The notes beneath the pieces were generated by a model. It had not been told where the DNA came from. It ran no database searches and was given only the letters and a program-made list of their open reading frames with translations. Below, one piece after another: positions 53,601 through 64,000 of a DNA stretch of 64,000 bases; the stretch's first letter is position 1; every line of letters starts with the position of its first letter. The stretch covers positions 4,263,122-4,327,121 of the forward strand of contig OX465580.1 in the NCBI GenBank assembly GCA_950022655.1, read 5' to 3'. The stretch comes from Alentia gelatinosa (lineage: Eukaryota; Annelida; Polychaeta; Phyllodocida; Polynoidae). The position numbers and the translations under genes are program-made.

Positions 53601-54794
53601 CGGACTGGGACCGTATGAAGCAGATGCGCGACACTGCATGCGGTAGCAGCACGAAGCGGGACCAGAGTACAGACTCCGTGAACCGCAAGCCTGCTGCAAA
53701 GAAGACCAAGAGCTTGTCTAAGTCCAGCGACTCAGACAATGACTCCAGGTCTAGCCGGTCAGGGCGGAGCCAGACGCCTGGGTCTGTAACTTTGGGAGAC
53801 GTTCTACGTTCCTCGAAGACAGGCCCGGTTAAGGAGAAGCCCGGCAGGAAAGGGTCGAGTGCACCTAAAGTGAGAAATCCTCTAAGGGTTCTGCAGAGAC
53901 AGCGGTCTTGTCTGATGCTCGATGACAAGCACTGCTGGTGCTCGACCTAAAGAGAAGAAACTGGACCCCAGGCCTACGGAGGATAGTGGCACGGCTGGTG
54001 GCGAGGAAGAGGAGTTCCCTTATCTGCCCCCACCTCAGCACCCTGCCCCTAAGGTTGAGTCCCGGCCCAAACCGTCCCCAGCGGGAGGAGAAAGGCCTGG
54101 ACGCCACAGGGAACAGATTGATGTGTACTCCGGGGACCAAAAACTGACACTCGCTAGTATAGCAAAGACAGATTGGCGCCCGTATCATATGTAGACCTAC
54201 TTGCAGCATGTAGATAAACAGTCAATTATCAATGCTAACAAGTTTAGGATAGCACAGATGCGGGTGGCGGAGTACGAGTGCGTCATCGCCCATCAGCGGA
54301 TGTCAAGCTTGTTGCAGGTGCCATTGGAAAACATGGCTGCAAAGCTGGCAGCAGTTGAGGCGAGGTTGGTGCGTTCAGAGCTCGCCATTCAGGATTACGA
54401 CTACAAGTGTCATACCATGATGGGAGTGAGCATGTTTGACGTTGAACCGTCTAACATCGCAGCTGCGGAAGCGGCTTGGTTGTTACATCAACGTCGGAGA
54501 GGGCGGTATCTTGACTTCGTAGGTAACCCAAACCTGACAATGCAGCAAGCTGGTGCATTGTTAGACTGGGGTCCGGAGAGGGATTACGCCCTAGATGGAC
54601 AGTCATCCCAGGCTTCGGCTATGGAGACTGCTCCATGTAACCGTCCTCAGGGTACTCCTGGTGGAAGTTCCTTGGAATCTCCACAGGTATCTCTCAGGCA
54701 GCCGCCGTCAGTGACCTGCACTACGTCGAGACCCGTTTCCGTGCCACCACGAGAGCAGCAGGTCCCGTTCGGTATGGAGCTGGAAGAAATTTGA
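53564..54794 (+). pseudogene. Gypsy accessory region, copy 2 (second part)
   Basis: The first stretch is Ser/Lys-rich and disordered (KKTKSLSKSSDSDNDS). It is followed by a Pro-rich stretch (53922-54194; EFPYLPPPQHPAPKVES) and a 197-codon frame (54201-54794) with a helical, Ala/Glu/Arg-rich part: MRVAEYECVIAHQRM and AAKLAAVEARLVRSELAIQD. No known domain was recognised. Copy 1 lacks this portion because it is truncated. It could be the oligomerisation part of the accessory protein (inference). Confidence 0.55.
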
Positions 54795-56432
54795 AGTGTC
54801 TTCCCCCGGTTGCCGTTTACTTCCTCGGTAACTTGGGATTCTCCCAGTATCGCTGACGACATCAGCACAGCTGACCTGAACGCGGTGATGGCTAGGTTCA
54901 GGGTCACAGACCCTCTGAGTCCACCACCTAACGTTGGTCAGCAGGCTGCCACGACGGGGCCCGCCTCCCCGTCCAGCTGAAGACCCCGCAGTTGAACAAC
55001 CCGGTTGTTCCGGCGAGAGGCCAGCTGGCTGAGGGCCTGTAGCGAGGCAGCATCGGTCCATCCTACGTTGAATCTAGAGAACCCACGGAGGTTCCCCGGT
55101 ATCAATGTAGGATGGAGAGAGGCAGGACACTTCCTGCCACAGAGGATGACGAGACACATTCAGCCCTAGATGTTTGTGCCTCTCCATCTGCCGGCTCCTC
55201 AGATATTAACTCCCCTAGTTCTTATCTGGGGATCACCCACATCTAAATTCAGTTTTGGGTGGAGAGGATGACTGACTTGGTCTCCCGTTAATGTGGTGCT
55301 TCCACCAGCGGCCATCGTGGTCGCTGGGAGGGGTAGTGCCGGGGGATCAAGATAGAAAAGCGATCTCAAGTTGGGCCGCGGAGAATCACCCCCGGGTGAA
55401 TTTTTGTTGCACAACTTGGGTTTCAGAGGGCTAAAGGGTCTCTCAATGGTAGCCCTGTAGCAGGGCCCCATTGCGAAACACTCCGGCCTGTGGGTGCTTT
55501 CCGCGAGTTGGACTTCTGTCTGACTCCGCGGAGGGTGCAGAGACAGTGTGGGGGCTGAGACCCGGCTTCGGCAGGTGGTTTTGGTTCCCTGTAGGGTGAT
55601 TGACGCTGAACTCGCTTGGTCTTTTGCCAGTGAGGGAAGTGTCAATCACTGTGTGGATGGGGGTTGGGGCCTTCTGTGGTTCCTGCAACTCTTATCCGTA
55701 GAGACGGACATAGCGTGCCACGCCATAAGGATGCTGATACCAACTTTTACGGAGATGGGAACTCCTACATGGAGAAGAGAAAGTATGATTTATCTTTTTC
55801 TTTCTCCTTCTACACCAACACTCTCTTTTCATCACAAGAACTACCTGCGGGACAGGCCGTTGTGATGTTAAAAAGGTGGGGGGGTTCGCGGAATTGCTCC
55901 CCCTAACAACGCTGGATCTGAACCAGGAGGAGGACAGTGGGAAGCCTGGAGCCCAGAAGCAGGGGGCTGGATCGAGTAGGTCCCCACGCTGACGGGTCTG
56001 CTGGGCTCAAAACTTGTTTTATCATCCCTGGCTTACAACTCCGGAACAGTGGGAGATGGGGTGCTCGCTGGTCTGGGCTGAACCAAGTAGGTCCGGGCCA
56101 GTGAGTCTTCCTCGTCCGATACCCAAGGAAGCCAGGGAGACACCGACAACGATCAGCGAGACGGGTGATATGTTTTTTACCTATACTGTTTTGAGATGGT
56201 AGCGAGGCTACTCCTTTTTATATAGTTATCACCCTGTTTTATATGTCTTCCTCTTTCAGCACTGAATGTGTGTAATATATTCTATTTTCCCATATCACTT
56301 TTGGTATCAGTAAAAAGATTCTTTATGAACGTTGAAAGGTTAGACACGTTTTCAGAACTGCTCGGCTTAGTTATAAACTTTTTCGGGAAGTCCCCTTAGC
56401 AACGTAATGGTTGCTGGATCCCCCCCGTAAAA
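54795..56432 (+). other. Gypsy copy 2, 3' internal region without clear ORF
   Basis: No frame with a recognisable domain. The last part (cgggaagtccccttagcaacgtaatggttgctgg, about 56385-56418) matches, inverted, sequence beside the LTR at 59142-59673, which confirms that it is internal sequence just upstream of the 3' LTR. Confidence 0.5.
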
Positions 56433-56446
56433 GCTGGGAGGGGTAA
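56433..56446 (+). other. Polypurine tract of Gypsy copy 2
   Basis: gctgggaggggtaa directly precedes the TGTA start of the 3' LTR. The same tract, ctgggaggggtaa, precedes the inverted LTR at 59142-59673. It is the primer for plus-strand synthesis in LTR elements. Confidence 0.8.
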
Positions 56447-56958
56447 TGTAGGGGTCACAGCAGTCGAGCAGCATTGTTTCACTTTAAGCTAGGTGGCGCA
56501 AGTGCCGATCCCTGCTGTGCGGTATGGCCGGCGGACCTGCGGTATGCAAATGCTACAGGTTCGCCTGCATTACGTAACACAGTCACTATATAAGTCCACA
56601 GCGGGTTGACCAGACTTCTCGAGGTGCCTCTTTACGGAGTGAACTTCTGAAGCCTCACGTGTTGGTAAGGTTGTGTTGTAGCACCTTTCAACGTTGAAGA
56701 GACCAGTATCTCTTCACGCGCTAGTTGGTGCCCCAAAGCACCAACGGATTGTAACTACAGAATACCGTTATAAAAGCTCCGTAAATAGAAACAGTCCGGA
56801 GTCTGGTTTTGTATTCGTAGTTAAGCGGCAGATTCAGCATCTCCCTCCCCTTTCCACAGGTAAAGCCGAACCCACCTGTACTGGCACGGTAAGTACAGGG
56901 TAGCGACTGAAGTCTCGGAACCTCTGGTCGGCTGTCGATCGCGGAAAGTGGTAATACA
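56447..56958 (+). mobile_element. 3' LTR of Gypsy copy 2
   Basis: Starts TGTAGGGGTC right after the PPT and most likely ends GGTAATACA at 56958. ctatataagtcc (about 56587) is a TATA box followed by a cagcgggttga stretch like that of the copy 1 LTR (cagtgggtcaac). It is about 512 bp and clearly diverged from the copy 1 LTR, so the two copies belong to different subfamilies. Confidence 0.75.
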
Positions 56959-56967
56959 CTTCCAGCG

Positions 56968-59141
56968 ACTAGAGGGAACGCTACAGAACCATCAAATAAA
57001 GTACAAAGAAGAGCCCTGGCTAACACAAGAAATAATTGAAATTATCGTAGACAAGAATAAGGCATGGGGAAAAGCCAGAAAATCGAATGCTCCAGAAGAC
57101 TGGGCCACTGCTAAACAGTTAAGAAATCAAGCAAAAACCAAAATTAGGTTAGCAAAATGGGACTTTATCCAAGAGCATATGGAACAAGATTCCAAAAGAT
57201 TCTGGGAAAAGGTAGAACTTTTAATGCCAAAAAAGTAGAAGAACAGTAATATACACTTAGTGGACCAACAAACAATGAATCCAATCAAAGCAGAAGATGT
57301 CTCAAATGTGATTAACAATTTTTTCTCAACCATTGGGGTTGACCTAGCCTCTAAGTTTAGGAAAGGCTGGATAGATGACAACATTGCTGTAGATAAGACT
57401 ATGAATAAGATAACGATAACGGAGGAGGAAGTTAGAGAGGTCTGCAAAAACATTAATGTAAATAAAGCACCATCTATCGAACACATATCAACCTGGGTGT
57501 TTAAAGACAGTATGCTGGTACTCATACCTGCTTTTACTCATCTCTTTAATAATTCGCTTAGAAAGCTGGAAAATAGCTACGGTTGTCCCACTTCAAAAAC
57601 CTGGAGACATATCAAAAGTCAGCAACCTTCGCCCGGTCTCACTGCTAACAGTGGTGGGAAAAATCATGGAGAAACTGATTCATAAAAACATTGAAGAGTA
57701 TCTCAAGAGTAATGATATCATAAACATAAACCAAGGAGGGTTCTGAAAACTACACTCAACAATAAGTACAGCGTCAGAGTTTTTAGACGATATCGCTATA
57801 AACTCTAATAATGGGCATGGTACTTAGCATTATACATCCATTTCTCAAAAGCTTTCGATACTGTTGATCACATCATTTTGTTACATAGGTTAAAATCTTT
57901 GGGCTTACACTGTAGCACAGTAAACTGGATAAAGAGTTATCTGACAAAACGTTCTCAAGCAACTATAGCAAATGGAGTTTTATCAGACATTAGAGAGCTG
58001 AAGGTCGGAGTACCACAAGGTTCTATATTAGGGCCGCTCTTCTTTATTCTATATATCAACAATATAGATCAGAACCTAAACCACTGTCGTATAAAAATGT
58101 ATGCAGATGATGCAGTTATGTACCTCCGCTATACAGATATTTATGAGGCTTATACTAGATTACAGGAAGACGTCATTAAAGTTGAAAACTGGTGCCAGAA
58201 TAATAAGTTTAATAACGATTAACGCCTCAAAAACCAAGTATATACGATTTGGCATGCTCCGACAACAGAAGACGGAGGTCAATCTCAAACTTTTAATGAG
58301 CAATTACGAAATTGAAGAAGTAAGAATGTTTGAATACCTAGGTATAACACTCGACTCAAATTTGTCATTTGAGAGGCATTTAAATAAACTGATAAGTAGA
58401 ACCGCAAACAAGATAAACATTTTGGGTCATATTCGTAGATATATTACAAAGAAACAAGCTGTACTGTTATACAAATAAAAAAATACTATCATATATAGAA
58501 TATCGCGATATATTTTACGACGGTATGAATATAAAGTTCCTTCAAAAAGCTCAACGTTGCCAAAATCGTGCATTGAAGATCTGCCTAAATTTGCCACAAA
58601 GAACCCCAACTAATCAAATCCACCAATTGTGCAAAATTAACAAACTAGAGGAACGTAGACAGGCCCACTTACTGGCAATTGAATTTGATAGGAGCTTCAG
58701 TGATAACTACCTAAAAAGACCAGTTAGGGAAACTAGGATATTCGAGGGTAGAGTCTTAAACTCAGAAATCCCAAACAATAAAATCTATGAAAGATCGGTA
58801 GTACACAAATCAACAAAAATATGGAACAGTCAACAAATATCCTTCAGAAACAGTGTGGAAAAGGACAAGAATAAGTCTAGAATCAAAACTATATTGAAAA
58901 ACCAACGATACCAATATGTAATATAGAAAGTGACTGGGTAGATAGATGTGGGCAGGGGAGACACCCTAAACCGAAGCCAAAAGTGTTAACAAAGCAACAG
59001 CGCTATAGATAGTCACCAGTATCTTATTTCTATCTTCCTTATAATGAAATTTTATCATAGTGATCAACTCCACCGTTAAAAATTCACGATCATATTGGTA
59101 GGTATATTGAGACTGAAACAAATTTATTACTGCTAAACATA
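56968..59141 (+). mobile_element. LINE C fragment (RT to 3' end)
   Basis: Starts in the linker after the endonuclease (HQIKYKEEPWLTQEIIEI) and holds the RT with VGVPQGSILGPLFF and KMYADDAVMYL (catalytic YADD), then FEYLGITLDSN. The C-terminal part at 58525-58926 has KAQRCQNRALKICL and KSTKIWNSQQIS. At least five frame breaks are present (about 57237, 57685, 57750, 58215 and 58480). It is related to LINE B but covers overlapping RT sequence, so it is a different copy and not the missing end of LINE B. The 3' UTR runs into the inverted LTR at 59142. Confidence 0.85.
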
Positions 59142-59673
59142 TGTGGTGGTCGCCGCCTGTTTAGCAGGTTGGATGACCCCAATCCGGAATGCTAGTTCCA
59201 GGCAGGATCCCACCCTACGCTCTCTACGTAGGTTGGTTCGGTTTTCGGTGAGTTTACACAGACCTAGTCACACACAACACAACACATGCGTTTAATAAAC
59301 AGGAATGTTTATTAACAAAGCTACTTCCCGGAAAGATCTGGAAGATCTTTCCCACAAGTACAGTATCCCAGCACAATGTGCCAGGTAACGCTGGAGAGGC
59401 TAATCTGAAAGACTCGCCCAACCACCAGGAAGGTTACGAGAACCCGCCTGCAAAGTGAGGGCCCAAGGGTCTGTTCCGTAGAAGAGATGCGCAAGTACAG
59501 CCTGTCCACCTACTGTGACAGCTGAGTATATATACCCAGTGTTACATAATCCTAGTCCCCGCCGCGCCACTCTCGTGTGCGGCGTTGCCCGGAATCACTA
59601 CACAGTAAGGATCGGCACGTCACGCCACCTTCCGTAGAACACACGAACACTGCTGGATTTCCACCCCACTACA
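59142..59673 (-). mobile_element. Gypsy LTR (copy 1 subfamily), minus strand
   Basis: Read on the minus strand it starts TGTAGTGGGG (59673) and ends ACCACCACA (59142). It matches the copy 1 5' LTR throughout except for that LTR's 1-kb insertion, with roughly one change per eight bases. Next to its start, at 59674-59686, is the PPT (minus strand ctgggaggggtaa), and internal-like sequence continues to about 59770. It is therefore the 3' end of a separate, otherwise lost copy. Confidence 0.88.
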
Positions 59674-59770
59674 TTACCCCTCCCAGTTTTTACTAAGGTG
59701 GAACCAAGGCAGCCATTTTGCTGCTAGGGGACAACCCGTCTAAAAATTACAACAAAAATCCAGCAGTTCT
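59674..59770 (-). other. PPT and short internal remnant of the minus-strand Gypsy copy
   Basis: The minus strand reads ...gtcccctagcagcaaaatgg...gtaaaaactgggaggggtaa, which parallels the sequence upstream of the 3' LTR of copy 2 (gtccccttagcaacgtaatgg...gtaaaagctgggaggggtaa). Confidence 0.75.
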
Positions 59771-59820
59771 TGGTCTACTCCCTAGCTTCCTGGCATTCAC
59801 AAGAATTCACTGAAACCACT

Positions 59821-60154
59821 GTGTGGTGAGATCCCATTCATCTTAATTCAAATCAGTGTAAATGTGAAATAATAGGAATTCTTGACATAGATATCAGCAA
59901 CTGATATTTATCCTTCTCACACCTTTCACAAAGCAGCCAATTTCGAGACTCACCCATGATCAGTGTCGCTGATTTATCAAAGAGCCTTCTCAAATCTGTA
60001 GTATGAAAAAGTCAGAGTCACCATCTACAAATTATCTTAGACATTGCAAGTGTCAAAGGTTGCCAACCGCCAACTTTGAGACAAAATGAACAGAACTGAC
60101 AGAACCACAGCTGAAACCCAATTAACGGAAAACAGATAAATCTCTATCAGTTTT
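59821..60154. repeat. 335-bp direct repeat, copy 1
   Basis: From gtgtggtgagatcccattca to atctctatcagtttt this segment recurs at 60642-60976 in the same orientation with very few changes (for example ttaattca/tcaattca and gacaaaat/gaacagaat). Confidence 0.92.
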
Positions 60155-60641
60155 GGGAAAGTTTGCAAAGTATCTATAATAAGTCTTTCATCAAACATGG
60201 CATTTTGTAGTTCTCAACATCAGCTATATTCTGGCAGTTCAGATATTGTCACAAAAAGTCCCTCTCAATTGAAAGTTAACTTTCAGGAATTTTAAAGGAA
60301 AAGAAATCTTTGAGCAACCGATTTTCTCTCTATTGTGAATGGCATTTACAGTATTTAGGATATCATATCTAAACATCCTCATTTTCAAGATAGCAAATAA
60401 AATTCCATTTCACCATTTCACTCACACAAACAAATTGTTAGTGGTATTACTTATATACATACTCTTGGATTTTACTACAAATCAATTGTCAGTCGGGGTA
60501 TAATTTATCTCAATGGCAATCAGTTATTTAAGCTTTTTTGTTCCTTAACATTTTCATTTCCAGGACCACTCAGAATGTTCATATGTATTGTAATAATTCC
60601 TATAGGTAGATGTACATTTGAATTTAAGTTCCATTGGATTG
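60155..60641. other. Spacer between the 335-bp repeats; nothing recognised
   Basis: AT-rich, with no recognisable coding frame or repeat. Confidence 0.4.
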
Positions 60642-60976
60642 GTGTGGTGAGATCCCATTCATCTCAATTCAAATCAGTGTAAATGTGAAATAATAGGAAT
60701 TCTTGACATAGATATCAGCAACTGATATTTATCCTTCTCACACCTTTCACAAAGCAGCCAATTTCGAAACTCACCCATGATCAGTGTCGTTGATTTATCA
60801 AGGAGCCTTCTCAAATCTGTAGTATGAAAAAGTCAGAGTCACCATCTACAAATTATCTTAGACATTGCAAGTGTCAAAGGTTGCCAACCGCCAACTTTGA
60901 GAACAGAATGAACAGAACTGACAGAACCACAGCTGAAACCCAATTAACGGAAAACAGATAAATCTCTATCAGTTTT
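60642..60976. repeat. 335-bp direct repeat, copy 2
   Basis: Second copy. It runs directly into the LINE fragment at 60977, so the repeat may represent a piece of an element that ends at that point. Confidence 0.92.
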
Positions 60977-61200
60977 CCGGAAGTCAATGAAAACCGCAAG
61001 GCATTCGTTACCTATATTTTTATTAATCAAAATATCGTCCGTTAATTTAGAAATCGCATCAATTGTAGATTTGCCCTTTCTAAATCCGTATTGTCTATTA
61101 TTTAGAATATTATGCATTGATAAATGGGTTATCATTTTATTATACACGATGCGTTCCATGAGTTTGTTTGGTGCTGGTAGAAGAGAGATAGGTCTCATTT
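60977..61200 (-). mobile_element. LINE fragment (RT finger/palm start), minus strand
   Basis: On the minus strand the frame reads MRPISLLPAPNKLMERIVYN, NRQYGFRKGKSTIDAI and CLAVFIDFRK. This is the N-terminal part of a CR1/L2/Jockey-group RT, ending at the first catalytic Asp region. It is only about 220 bp; the word taggtctcattt is repeated at its right end (61190-61213). Confidence 0.85.
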
Positions 61201-62565
61201 AGGTCTCATTTACATAATCGAAGTATCTAATTTACCTCCAGTTCGTTTCTACATGCCAACGGCAACGGACTGTATACTCACTGACAATGTGATATTATAT
61301 TATATCTTATATTTATATACCTCATGATTACTCACCACTTACCACACCTCACAATAATGGAGTATTGAGGAGGAAGGTACCACTGTCCGTCCAAAAGAAA
61401 CGAAATTTGTAAGAACAGCTTGTAACCAGAACATGGCAGACCAGGGCACACATACACAATTTGGCACCAGCAACGACTAAGCGAGTTGGGCCCTAGCAAG
61501 CCGCTGAAGGCCACAGCTAAAGATAATGCAACAGCCATACAAGCTGTAACTGAACGAGTGGACCGGCTTTCTGTCATATGTGGTATGCTGTCCCAACTTG
61601 TCCACGATAAGAGGCAGGTAGAGGACACTATCCCGCTAGGACAAAGACAGCGAACCTCACCACTCGACCCTGACCATGACCGCCTGCAGGAGAGGGACCA
61701 GACCAGGGACCTGGGACCCGTTTCAATAGTAGGACGTCCCAAGGCAGTTAGTGACATGAATAGTGACACAAATAGTGGCAGCAATAGCGGAAAAAATAAA
61801 GTCGCGTTTCAAAACTATTTGGGTGGTGTGTCCATTCACTGTTGTGGACGTGTCCGTAGTTTGGGACAGCATAGCCTTTCCCTCCCATAACACACTAAAT
61901 CACATTCTTTCTCGTGGTTTACTGTGTGAGTTTGTTGGTTATTTGGCTGGTGCCCGCCTGTGTACGCCGCTGGCTACCTAACATGTTGTTTGTTTTGAAT
62001 CTTGACATTCTTGTGGCTTCCACTCCACTCACTTGACAAGACATGGTGGATACAATCCAGTAATTGATTGTCAGTATGGCTTTGATACTCAACAACAAAG
62101 AAAATACTGTGATACATCATTTTCCGACTAGATATACCTTTTTATATCATTTTGCTTATTCAAGTTATTGACAGTGTGACCGTGGTTCAGTTTTGCCGAC
62201 GCATCGATCACATTGTTTATTTACATTCTGATGCCCCCACATGCACTAACAAAATTAGTCAGAAAGCTGACCAATTTCATCGGCCTCGACGCCTAAGACC
62301 TTTGTGACACATGGTGACCACAGAAGCGAGAGGGTAGACCCACTCGCTATTTAGGATGCAATTTAGGCAGCAATAGTGACCGGACATGTTGTTTTGAAAT
62401 GGGACAGTCACTGTTGGGGTCTGTCTCAACGTCAGTGTCCCTAATTGGGTTGTCACGAAAACACTGAAACGCTACCTGCCACTATTGGGTCGCAGGACCC
62501 AATAGCGGCCGTCCTACAGACTATTGAAACGGGTCCCAGTTTCAGTAGTTTCGTGACATTAGGCC
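61201..62565. other. Repeat-rich region; weak plus-strand frame at 61486-61890
   Basis: The 134-codon frame 61486-61890 (NATAIQAVTERVDRLSVIC, with DMNSDTNSGSNSGKN) looks helix-forming then Ser/Asn-rich, but I recognise no domain. Its part at about 61690-61815 matches repeat sequence at about 62520-62640 (gacccgtttcaatagt, and cagcaatagcgg versus caacagcggtaa), so it is more likely repeat-derived. Inverted words (cactattgggtc / gacccaatagcgg) lie at about 62480-62510. Confidence 0.4.
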
Positions 62566-63170
62566 TAGACAGACATCAACAGCGGCACCAACAGTGCAAG
62601 CAACAGCGGTAAAAAGATTTGTCTGGTTTCAAAACGCATGTCACAGTTGATGTCAAATATCAGCGGATCAGAGCGGCCTATTTTCTTCATATTTGGACCG
62701 ATTACAGGTTATTTGTATTCCTTACCTGTGTTAAAGGTTCATTGCTTAATTCTTGCAGGAAGTGAGTGAAATTGTCTAATACTTTTGAAATCGGAGACAC
62801 CCTGTTTGGGGTCTGTCTTGTCCTAAGTGCCGCAACCTGTGTTGATCTGTCCGTATGGTGTCACAGACGCCATCTAGACATGTCACGAAACTACTGAAAC
62901 AGGGACCTGTTTCACTAGTTTCGTGACATGTCTAGATGGCGTGACATGTCTAGATGGCATGTCTAGATGGTGTGTCTGATTTCATAAGAACTATACATTA
63001 AACTTCATTTTGTGCGTTCTTGCTTGCACTGTTTCGTGAAAACACAGGTAGCTGCCCTTAGGACAAGACAGACCCCAAACATGTGTGTCCGTTTTCATAA
63101 GAATTAGGCATTAGACCTTCGGTTTGTCTGTTCTTGCTTGCACTGTTGGTGCCGCTTTTCATGTCTGTCT
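62566..63170. repeat. Large nested foldback element
   Basis: Three levels of inverted repeats share one centre near 62904. The outer level is agacagacatcaacagcggc with caccaacagtgcaagcaaca (62569-62608), pairing with gcttgcactgttggtgccgc and atgtctgtct (63133-63170). The middle level is tttggggtctgtcttgtcct (about 62811) with aggacaagacagaccccaaa (about 63060). The inner level is a near-perfect hairpin at 62867-62942. The element has no coding capacity. Confidence 0.82.
62867..62942. repeat. Core hairpin of the foldback element
   Basis: acgccatctagacatgtcac... pairs with ...gtgacatgtctagatggcgt over about 37 bases per arm with roughly one mismatch. The stem word gacatgtctagatgg is then repeated twice more in part (62943-62970). 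Confidence 0.9.
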
Positions 63171-64000
63171 TCACTTTTGTCACAAAATTAGTGATGTTTT
63201 GATGATAAAAATAATTTAAGGGGGCGTTCATTATTTATGGCAGGAAGGATGTGGGTGTTGCTTGGTGAATCCTCCAAAATAAATTGCCTCCCTCCTCTGA
63301 AATACATATTATTATGTTGTCATTCTGTACCATACCATACCATACCATACCATAGTATACCATACTTATGATTCGTTATGTGCATATAAGTAATAAAGTA
63401 TTAATACTTGACTAGATGTGTTCTGTTAGGATTTATTATTATTATTATTATTTTATATAGTAAATACATATATGATCTTAATCTTAATCTATACATTATC
63501 TATCAATATCCATATTATTAACCTAATTATCTAATACGTGTCATATACATACTTGTACTCTATTATGTTTACAGGTGAATGGGACTGATGTTAGGTGAGG
63601 CGTACTCACCTGTATGTGGTGGCGCCACTAGTACGGTGTAGTACGTCCGATACCAGAAGGTGGCGGTAGTATATTTATATACAAATACTTGGTTGTTGTT
63701 GTATTTCTTACATATACATATATATATATACATATATTTACTATATATATAACATTTATATACATATACATATATACATATACATGTGTACATATTACAT
63801 ATATACATATATATATAATACTTATATTCCTTAGACTTAGTGTTATCAATTTAGTTCGATACCTCACCTACAGGAGGGGCGCTCATAAGTTAAACACCTT
63901 GTTGATCATACATACATACATACATACATACATACATACACAGAGGCTTTCTAGTTACTTGCGCTCCACCCTCCAGTAAGAGCTCTCTCTAATCACGATC
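63171..64000. repeat. Microsatellite-rich end of window
   Basis: Contains (catac)n at about 63330-63354, (att)n at about 63435-63452, long interrupted (ta)n with catata words at 63700-63830, and (cata)n at about 63908-63942. No gene recognised. Confidence 0.8.

Larger units (their letters stand above)
48795..56958 (+). mobile_element. Gypsy copy 2: internally deleted relic with gag and accessory region
   Basis: Related to copy 1 but diverged (gag blocks VWEHWFAGFCED and ARRNAIVPKPFG). There is no 5' LTR: LINE B sequence runs straight into the gag region at about 48790-48820. Protease active site, RT, RNase H and integrase core are removed by at least three internal deletions (about 50755, 51610 and 51826). 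The accessory region with internal promoter, a PPT and a 3' LTR remain. It is thus a non-autonomous remnant. Confidence 0.85.

Noticed and set aside
56968..58926. LINE C as the continuation of LINE B across Gypsy copy 2
   Set aside because: LINE C repeats the whole RT region already present in LINE B and differs in sequence, so it is another copy.
22820..59673. The inverted LTR at 59142-59673 as the missing 3' LTR of Gypsy copy 1, moved by an inversion
   Set aside because: The five bases outside the copy 1 LTR (acaaa) do not match those outside the inverted LTR (tatgt in element direction), and the two LTRs differ at roughly one base in eight. A separate copy is more likely.
61486..61890. 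134-codon frame as a host exon
   Set aside because: Part of it matches repeat sequence at 62.5-62.6 kb, and no splice sites or domain were convincing.

Overview
The window is metazoan nuclear DNA: it has spliced exons with GT..AG introns, a caspase gene, a TTAGGG-type telomere-like array, several lineages of non-LTR retrotransposons (LINEs), Gypsy-type LTR elements, MITEs and many microsatellites. The species cannot be read from the sequence. The repeat content would fit an invertebrate bilaterian such as a mollusc, another lophotrochozoan or a lancelet, but that is inference. No rRNA, tRNA, CRISPR array or bacterial-type operon was seen.

Positions 1-10.9 kb are non-coding and rich in palindromic insertions, dispersed repeats and an interstitial (CCCTAA/CCCTAT)n array beside a 32-bp minisatellite. 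From 10.9 to 20.5 kb, on the minus strand, lies a host caspase gene. Four exons with matching splice phases are visible (20453-20280, 19609-19309, 13207-13076, 11019-10910). They cover most of the p20 and p10 subunits, including the catalytic His and Cys. The 5' exon(s) and the last exon were not found. A 6.1-kb intron holds a piggyBac-like MITE, a 62-bp tandem repeat and two 5'-truncated LINEs. A candidate plus-strand promoter and tiny spliced ORF lie just upstream, at 20.9-21.9 kb.

From 22.8 to 40.9 kb is a decayed Gypsy element (copy 1): 5' LTR with a 1-kb insertion, PBS, gag, protease, RT-RNase H, integrase and a 3' accessory region with its own TATA/initiator promoter and a zinc-finger ORF. 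A 1,536-bp segment of it is tandemly duplicated, and a 6.7-kb minus-strand LINE (LINE A) is nested in its integrase region. From 43.1 to 48.8 kb is a second LINE (LINE B, plus strand), truncated where a second Gypsy relic (copy 2, 48.8-57.0 kb) begins. Copy 2 kept gag and the accessory region but lost protease active site, RT, RNase H and integrase. A third LINE fragment (LINE C, 57.0-59.1 kb), an inverted Gypsy LTR (59.1-59.7 kb), a duplicated 335-bp repeat, a short LINE fragment and a large foldback region (61.5-63.2 kb) follow, and the window ends in microsatellites.

The most notable observation is that LINE A and LINE B, though strongly diverged, share one unusual layout: an ORF1 with coiled coil, RRM-like RNA-binding part and a C-terminal NADAR/YbiA-like domain, then a separate SGNH-hydrolase ORF, then an ORF2 with AP-type endonuclease and reverse transcriptase. 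SGNH/esterase domains are known in CR1-like LINEs. A NADAR domain, from a family that includes ADP-ribose-guanine hydrolases, suggests these LINEs carry an ADP-ribose-related activity that could act on nucleic-acid modification or host defence. That function is inference.
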